From Trichosphaerium sp. ATCC 40318 (lineage: Eukaryota > Discosea > Flabellinia > Trichosidae): a DNA stretch of 64,000 nt. The stretch's first letter is position 1; every line of letters starts with the position of its first letter. The DNA is taken from contig JALMLS010000195.1 in assembly GCA_038496445.1 (NCBI GenBank), positions 90,706 to 154,705 on the forward strand, read 5' to 3'. Positions 57,645 to 64,000 of this stretch are shown here, one piece after another. The translations under genes and the position numbers were made by a program. Under the pieces are notes generated by a model. The model did no database searches and was not told where the DNA came from. It saw nothing but the letters and a program-made list of their open reading frames with translations.

Positions 57645-59278
57645 TCATGTATTTTTAATCGTGACATTGCAACCGGCAACATTTATCTTGTAAACCAGCT
57701 GGTTGTAGCCATCCGAAGTCTTTGTTACAGTTAATAAATACAAAGTGTTTCCAGCGCACGTAAGACGATGGATTCTAGTGTTTGAGGGCAATTCTGATAT
57801 CTTAAGCCTAAGACAAGCTTTTGTTTCTCTGTACACCTTTATCACGTGACTGCTTGTAGCATAATAAAAATCACCGCGTTGATCAACGGCTACACCACGC
57901 ACTACGCTCGATGGAGAATGTTTCTCCACGTCATATGTGCACACAACTGTAGAGTTACCGTTTGCGTCAATGTGTGATACATCACCTCGCCGGTGTTGCC
58001 AAGAAGCAGAGTCAAATGGAACAGTCTGTAGTTTATCTCCCCGTGTAGCCACTAAAAGTTCTCCTAAATAATTGGACGCCATGTAAAGAGGTCTATAACC
58101 CAAACAACATAAGCACTGTGCGTTCATATCGCCACCAATACGATGTTTGTTCAGTAGCACAACTTCTCCAGAAGCTAATGCCAGTATAAGATTACCATGG
58201 GTATCAAAGCACATTGCATCAGGAACTCGTATTTGACGTAATCTTTCTTGGGTATTAGGACGCTTTGGATAAGTCTTTTTATCTTTAGGCAAACGCCCGT
58301 ATTTGTGAACAAAAGCGCCAACGTCCTCACTGCTATCAGGTGTATTCGGCACAGAGCTAACAATAACGTCACTGTTTTGAACAATCATCAATTTTGAAGG
58401 GAATTCTTCAAGTAATTCATTCTCCTGTTCATTTTGTGAAGTGCCGTTCGTTGATGCATTGTTGCCAGGTGTCAACTTTAAAATTCTATGCTTTATGATT
58501 GTATCGCCTTTTTGCTTTGTTTTAACCTTTATACTGTAGAAGACGTCGGTTTTATCTGATAGAAAGTTAAAAACTAAGTTCGCGCTTCATTGAAGTAGTG
58601 TTTGGTAACCGGAGTTGGCGGTGTTTGGTTGGCAAAAAACTTTTGACATGCCAAAAGCCTTGCAATTTAGGCGTGACGTACGAGCACACAGAAGTTCTGG
58701 GGTGGAAGTGGGCTGTTCTTGTACAACTATAACACTTTGGCAATCAGAATCTGTTATCTTTACAACTGTTCTGCTCCTGCTGGAAGTGAAATATAGCTAC
58801 ATAGTGAGGTGTTAGTATTTTGTTTTTTGAGCTGTAAAAAAAACTGTATCGGAAAAAAGCCATTGGAGTACTTGTAAGTAGACGTAGATTGTATTGTAAG
58901 CGGTACATAAAATGAAAACGTAAAACCAAAAGAAAAATTCCAAACGCGTACATTTCCGCAGTTATCATGAATTAGACGCGTGACTAATGTTTTAGGCATA
59001 TCCACGGGTAGCAATATCGCTTTAAATAAAGTTGAAAGATCCTATGTTGTGGTTAATGCGTGGATAGCAGATAGAATAGGAATTAAATGGTGAAACGTTT
59101 GGTTTTCAAAGTTTAAATTTAGTTGAAAGGTTTTTCAGCTTATTGGCCTTACCACCCATTGTTTCATGGCACCGACATAGCAAGCCATTTGTTTTGAAAC
59201 CAATCTGAGCTGTAGGAAGTACGCCGGCGCTAATTGCTCTAGAACCGCCTCACGAATCTCCCTTGGCAGGTGTTCCAT
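57645..59278 (-). CDS. F-box / NHL-like beta-propeller protein (minus member of divergent pair)
   Basis: The start MEHLPREIREAVLEQLAPAY, then FLQLRLVSKQMACYVG, is a compact F-box. A middle exon around 58760-59000 (PKTLVTRLIHDNCGNVRVWN) and a large last exon of 276 codons follow. The last exon begins at a splice acceptor without an ATG. It encodes a propeller: RQIRVPDAMCFDTHGNLILA, YRPLYMASNYLGELLVATRG, VVRGVAVDQRGDFYYATSSH and RIHRLTCAGNTLYLLTVTKT. The recurring pattern (V.A..D..GN...A) is NHL/SGL-like, expected to be a substrate-binding propeller of an SCF ligase. The neighbour at 59924-61236 is a paralogue on the opposite strand. Exons between 58476 and 59150 are only partly resolved. Confidence 0.68.
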
Positions 59279-59923
59279 TGGAGGTGGCGTTTGGGTGATA
59301 TTCACCTGGGGTGTATATTTTCGTACTAATACTTTCGTTCTTGTAGTGTGGGGTGTATTCAATCGACGTAAAATTGTCTAGAGCGAGAGCGTTCTTTGAT
59401 TGGCCCTAAGTGGCGATCCTTGCCTTAAAAAAAACGTACAGAATTCCGTGAGCAAGATGGAGATGTTAGGTAGAAATCTACCGGCGTTCGGCGTGCTAGA
59501 TATAGCTAAAGTGGCGATCATAGAAGGTACGTATTTTAAAGTGTTTTAAAAAAAGTCTGCAAACTACGAACCCGGGCTGTAGAGTGCGTACGTCGATACG
59601 CGCTCTATTCAAGATACGGTGTTAATTGGATTAAATCAAGCAAGTGGTAAAATTCATACATCAACAGACCAATTCCTTTGGTGCTTGAGACAGTTTTAAA
59701 CTCTACGCCATTTTACGAAACGGTTTATTTTTGTACTCCTTGTTACCTTTAGAACATACTCTACGCGTGCTTATATCGTTGTAGTGAGTGATAGCGCTAT
59801 GTTACCAACTAGGTACATTCCTCCGCAACCTTTACTTCCACCACGCGCCAAAAAGTGCAAGCAAGGTCCGTTCAATTCAAAATGAGAATACAATGATTTT
59901 CTGACGTTCGCTAAACCAAAATA

Positions 59924-61236
59924 AGTGAGATTGCCAGTATCGTATAAACCATCGCATTTTTTGGGATTACCAAAGGATTTGTTTGTGAACCTCGTTCAGC
60001 ACGAAACACTACCTGGTATTATTAACATGCGATTATTGTGTAAAACCGCAAAGCAAATGCTTGTAGAAGTACCAGTAGTAAAGGCACGTGCTTGAAAAAT
60101 CTTGAATTTGTTGACTTGATTTTCTTGTATTTAACTTCAATTAGATGCTCACTACGATACACAAGGCAACTTGTATCTCTAAAACATTTTCTCCCGGATA
60201 CATAAGTGGTATTCTAGCTCTACCAAACAACAACGTACGCTCTTAGAAGATCTAATGGTTCTCACGCTAAGATTCAAATTCAACAGGTTGTATTTTTGGA
60301 TTCAAAAAGGCATTTTGTTTGTGAAATCAACAAAAAAGGAGCAGGCTCTTTCATTATTGGGGATAACTTTGATAAGGAGTACCATCCCAATTCTATACGT
60401 GGAGGTGACTTGGATCAAGCTACAGTTTACCAGCCAATTGGAATTGCACAGAAAGTATGTTACCTTTGATTGGCAATTGAAAGTGCTAACACTATTATAG
60501 CCTTCTCAACATGCTTTGAATCAATTCATTATTTCAGATGCTCAGCATAGAATGCTTTGTTACATTGATCTTTACAATTGGTACTCGACAGTAGTCACTG
60601 TACAACCTACATTCTTCAATGATGTTACAGTAAGACGAACTTGCATTCCTGGTGCCATATGCTATGACCACAACGGAGACTTGTTGATTTGTGATCCTAG
60701 AAATAATGTTATATGCAAAAGAACAGATAATGGTGTACTGAGGCACGCTTATCATCTAAATACTTGTTTATTCTAATACGTGATCTAGCCTCTTTGCAGG
60801 TCAACTATCCTTATCTGATAGTAATGCTGCTTCATGTGCTTTTACGCAACTGAACGCTATTGCTTGCAACCCAGTAACTAAGGATATTTACATTGCTGAT
60901 GGCAAAACAATAAAGTATATCAGGAGTGGAGCTGTTACGGTTGTGCACACACGGCCAAAGTGCGAAAAGATTGCTGCGTTGACATTTGACGAAGAAGGCA
61001 ATTTGTACTTTGTTGCAAGAGCTGAAAAACTACATCGTGTTGGTTACAGAGGTCATCCAGAGATTCAATTCAAAAACGGCGGTGTATTCAAGCTACACGC
61101 AAACTCGAACGCTGTTGTTTGTGTCCGTACACGGCCTTCGTTTGATCAAATCTCAACAGCTCACTGCAGTAGCGGATACTTATACGTAGCCGGATTTATT
61201 GGCGAAACCCATAACTTGTACAAGATTAAAGTGTAG
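59924..61236 (+). CDS. F-box / NHL-like beta-propeller protein (plus member of divergent pair)
   Basis: An F-box-like exon reads HFLGLPKDLFVNLVQHETLP, then GIINMRLLCKTAKQMLVEVP. The propeller follows: VDAHYDTQGNLYL, HAKIQIQQVVFLDSKRHFVC, EYHPNSIRGGDLDQATVYQP, and over an in-phase GTATGT intron PSQHALNQFIISDAQHRMLC. CIPGAICYDHNGDLLICDPR comes next. After another intron are FTQLNAIACNPVTKDIYIAD, IAALTFDEEGNLYFVARAEK and STAHCSSGYLYVAGFIGETH, ending NLYKIKV. It is similar in plan and in several propeller strings to the minus-strand gene 57645-59278. The first coding exon is not established: an ATG at 59457 (MEMLGRNLPAFGVLDIAKVA) may begin the gene and share a ~180-bp divergent promoter with the partner. 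Confidence 0.68.
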
Positions 61237-61354
61237 ATTAAGTTAAAAACGGTTGAAGGTCATAAACTAGTTCAGTGAACTATAGCTCAAAACTCCGCCT
61301 CATTTAATTGTATTATTGGCTCCTAACACAAAACACTTGTACAATTTTAACGCA

Positions 61355-61914
61355 ATGATTGTTGTAGCAAACTTAAACCCGTCTAACACATGGCACTACA
61401 GGCCTGATGGGAAAAAACATGCCTATGAAGCCATGTATGGCATGCAAAGTACAGAAACTACGATTGGTGACTCGCACCGCAAAAAAATAGTTGAACCGTT
61501 AACAAACACTTGCAAGATGCCACAAAACTAATTAGAACATTAACTGCGCTAAAGGCAAAGTTTCTGCTAATGGAGCCTGGTATAAAGCAAGATCCTGAAG
61601 TCTGGAGTGCTGTCGGGTTAAACTACGCTGATAGTATGGTCGTGGAGTGGTTGCTTAGTGCTTGCTCATACTTTATAACAAAATCCGCATCGTGGGCAAA
61701 AGACAGCCCAGTGCCGATGGACGTACATCACAAGGTACAATTTTGGCGTACAGTAGTATTTTTGTTTCGTTGCGATGGGCAGATGAGCTAAATTTCTACC
61801 AAGGTTCTTTTGCATTACATTTTCCAAAATAGACGCAATTGGGATGCTTATCTTACATCAAAGGGCATAGCCAATCCAGAATTTTCGGATTGGAAAGAGA
61901 AGGGAGAGAAATAA
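61355..61914 (+). CDS. Small soluble protein, unknown
   Basis: The start MIVVANLNPSNTWHYRPDGK, then KHAYEAMYGMQ, joins in phase over a 69-nt GTACAG intron to ATKLIRTLTALKAKFLLMEP. Next come GIKQDPEVWSAVGLNYADSM, VVEWLLSACSYFITKSASWA and KDSPVPMDVHHK. A last exon probably encodes NWDAYLTSKGIANPEFSDWK with stop at 61914, but its phase does not fit the obvious GTACAA donor. It is a helical-looking protein of about 130 residues with no signal peptide. Family not recognised. Confidence 0.5.
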
Positions 61915-62106
61915 TGCTCTGTGTAAGTTAACAAGACCCTTACCAAAATTAGTTTCTTCAATTACAAAATAGTATGTACCAATCCAATAATATCTCTGGT
62001 CTTTGATCCGGCGTTCTTCTGTGTTGTACATATTGTCTATGTAATGGCACGTGGTTTTATGGTTGTGAGTGCGGAGACATTATTTTACAATTGACGTGAT
62101 GAGCAT

Positions 62107-64000
62107 CTACAAATACTTGGTCAATGGGATAAACAGCATTTTCGTACTCTCAAAGCGCTTATCACTATTTAGTACAAGCGCCTCCGTAGAGCTATAGCTG
62201 ACATGTGTATCAAGTTGCACATCGGGTTTGTAATAAATTATAGTGCTGAGCAAGCTTTCTACATCTCCTTCCCACCAATATGGAATGGGAACCAAGCAAA
62301 TACCTAACACGTGTCAGCAACCGATTTTACCAGTTGTGCTACCATTTTCTTCGCATTGTCTTGCTTTTTCTAAATCACGTTCTTGGTGAATTGCTGCTGG
62401 GGCAACATGTGGTAATACATCGTGGTAGTGCTGTTCACCTACGATTAATGTGTTTGAGTTTGTAAAGACGCCAAATAGTACCTTGGTATTCTATAGCCAA
62501 GTTGTAAGCTGGTAAAAACAAATCAACAGAAAGTGGTCCACCTTTTGATCTAGTCCCAATACAATGTTCTTCAAGCGCTTCATCATGCGGAAGGGCCACT
62601 TTGATACACTCGATCATTTCACTAAATGTTATGAGTATTCTCTAGTGATTCAAACACAACAAAAGCGTACTATTGTCTTGATTTTTTACCAAATACAGTA
62701 AACCTTGTCCAATCCCAGTTTTCAGAAGGATACAAAACCTTTAATATGCGAGGGAAAGCATCCAAGAACCCTCCACCACCATGATCCTCTAGTTGTGATC
62801 GAGATACACGATACCTAAGTTACGGTAGAACGTTACAGAAAAATTAATAATAGTCTATTACCATTGTGAAGGATGCTCAACTTTTAATGCTTTTTCTATA
62901 TGCTGCAAAAACTCTATTTTATTATACCTGTCATTCCAGTATCCCCAAGAGTTTCGTTTACGACTTGGACTAGAGCTACTTGTAAGTTCACATTATGTAA
63001 AGTGGCACGTACCGAAAATTCCAAATAAATTGGGGATACAAAGCTTCAAGCGTTTTGCCCATAGTACCTCCATACCTGTATTTATGGTCAAAATCGCTTT
63101 ATTAATCATAGCATACTTTTCTAGAATTCCTCGTGCGCCATGGTCAATGAGAGCTAGTCTCGAAATACCATGCCAATCATCGAATACTTTGATGTCCATG
63201 TGTTTCGCTATTTCTTCAAACTGGGCTAGTTGGTTTGCCTTGTTATCCCAGTGACCCGACGCTACAGGTCTAAAATATATCTCAGTAAACGTCAAAGACG
63301 GATTCAATTGTACTTATTAAACACCCAATTGTGAGTAGGGTATATGACCAATAATACGTTAGCAACTGAACCATTGTGTCTAGAAACTAATTAGATGTGT
63401 TGTAACATCAAAATATGCTTGCTTATTTAGTATACTGCCTCCACCAGCCCTACTAAATTCTGCTTTTGACACATTGTGCCAGTCATCTAGTACTTTAATA
63501 TTCAGGTTGTTACCTAGGACATCCAACATTTTTTCTTGTGCTTGTATTACATGACGTCTCGGCTTTTTCCTAACCGAGAAAATTACTAACTTTAAACACA
63601 AAGCTGGCGTGCTTGAACTGTTGTTTAACCCACTTATGAAATGGGTACAGAGTTTTAGTGCTCGTGCTAACGAATCATCGTGCTGCTTCATTAAGGCGCG
63701 GGCGCCATTATCGTACATGTCTTGAAGGGATACAATGTACCAACCATCAAGCTCTTTTATGCGCAAATTACTGGCTACCCCATCAAGACACGTGCGATGA
63801 TTTTCCAAATCTTTCAATGGTCTTTCGGTGCACTCCTTGATAGTACCGACCGTCAATCAAAACAGCGGTATGGCCTGGCCCTTTGCGTACTTGAATTTCC
63901 AAGGAATCCAATCATGCTCTGGGTACATTGCCTGAAGTACACGAGACATTGAGTTATTATACCTGTCATACGAATAAGTTTGTAAAACGTGATTCCATTC
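62107..64000 (-). CDS. Tandem-repeat protein with Vsr-like nuclease domain (runs off right edge)
   Basis: Minus-strand exons enter from the window edge. Repeat modules are SRVLQAMYPEHDWIPWKF, RIKELDGWYIVSLQDMYDNG with LARALKLC, NIKVLDDWHNVSKAEFSRAG, DIKVFDDWHGISRLALIDHG, and HPSQWYRVSRSQLEDHGGGG with LKVLYPSENWDWTRF. The nuclease domain follows: VDLFLPAYNLAIEYQG, over an intron EQHYHDVLPHVAPAA, HQERDLEKARQCEENG, then ICLVPIPYWWEGDVESLLST and IIYYKPDVQ. This is the most complete nuclease of the three family members in the window, with EYQGEQHY, RDxEKxxxC and IPYWW all intact. No ligase follows: the gene ends at 62107 after a short tail. The start lies outside the window. Confidence 0.78.

Noticed and set aside
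1-64000. tRNA, rRNA or snRNA genes
   Set aside because: I looked for cloverleaf-like arms with the TTCGA loop and for conserved rRNA words and found none I could defend by eye. A covariance-model scan would be needed to exclude them.

Overview
This is nuclear DNA of a eukaryote. It is AT-rich and gene-dense. Nearly all genes are broken by short spliceosomal introns of about 45-70 nt (a few may be shorter), and stop codons follow the standard code. Recognisable products include HAUS1 (augmin), mitochondrial stomatin-like protein 2, a Gpc1-type acyltransferase, a CRAL-TRIO protein, an animal-type transglutaminase, a laccase-like multicopper oxidase, aquaglyceroporins, a THNSL2-type threonine synthase and many F-box proteins. 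This mixture suggests a free-living protist, amoebozoan-like or holozoan-like, rather than a typical fungus or plant. That placement is a low-confidence inference. Nothing in the window looks bacterial, viral or organellar as a whole.

Layout. 0.4-2.3 kb and 33.0-35.0 kb are the two arms of an inverted duplication that carries SLP-2 and the 3' end of HAUS1. Between the arms lie: a predicted membrane protein (2.5-4.1 kb); a CRAL-TRIO protein (4.9-6.6); a large repeat/nuclease/DNA-ligase fusion (6.9-11.0); an F-box protein (11.3-12.9); a lamin-tail/transglutaminase fusion (13.2-17.7); GPC1 (18.2-20.3); a multicopper oxidase (20.8-23.7); an F-box/LRR protein (23.9-25.1); a tandem pair of aquaglyceroporins (25.3-30.2); and an F-box-like/MORN_2 protein (30.4-31.1). 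To the right of the second SLP-2 copy come HAUS1, a DUF952 protein, a MORN_2 pseudogene, threonine synthase and an endonuclease/exonuclease/phosphatase protein. These are followed by a Thr/Pro-rich membrane protein, a second repeat/nuclease gene, a basic RS-like protein, a DUF4397 protein, an HMG-box protein and an acidic secreted protein. The right end holds an ApbE/flavin-reductase fusion, an unknown gene, a divergent pair of F-box/beta-propeller genes, a small unknown gene, and a third repeat/nuclease gene that runs off the edge.

Themes. (1) Three genes share a tandem ~60-70-residue repeat plus a Vsr/PD-(D/E)XK-like nuclease domain. One of them is fused to an ATP-dependent DNA ligase and has a presequence-like N-terminus, so it is a candidate organellar DNA-processing enzyme. 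(2) F-box domains are paired with several different repeat folds (LRR, propeller, probably MORN_2), as in rapidly diversifying substrate-receptor families. (3) Recent duplication is visible in both inverted and tandem form. (4) Genome-wide signals also stand out: splice donors starting GTACG, stop codons lying inside AATAAA, and an excess of the palindrome TCACGTGA. Gene models were spliced by eye, so exon edges and 5' ends are approximate where stated.
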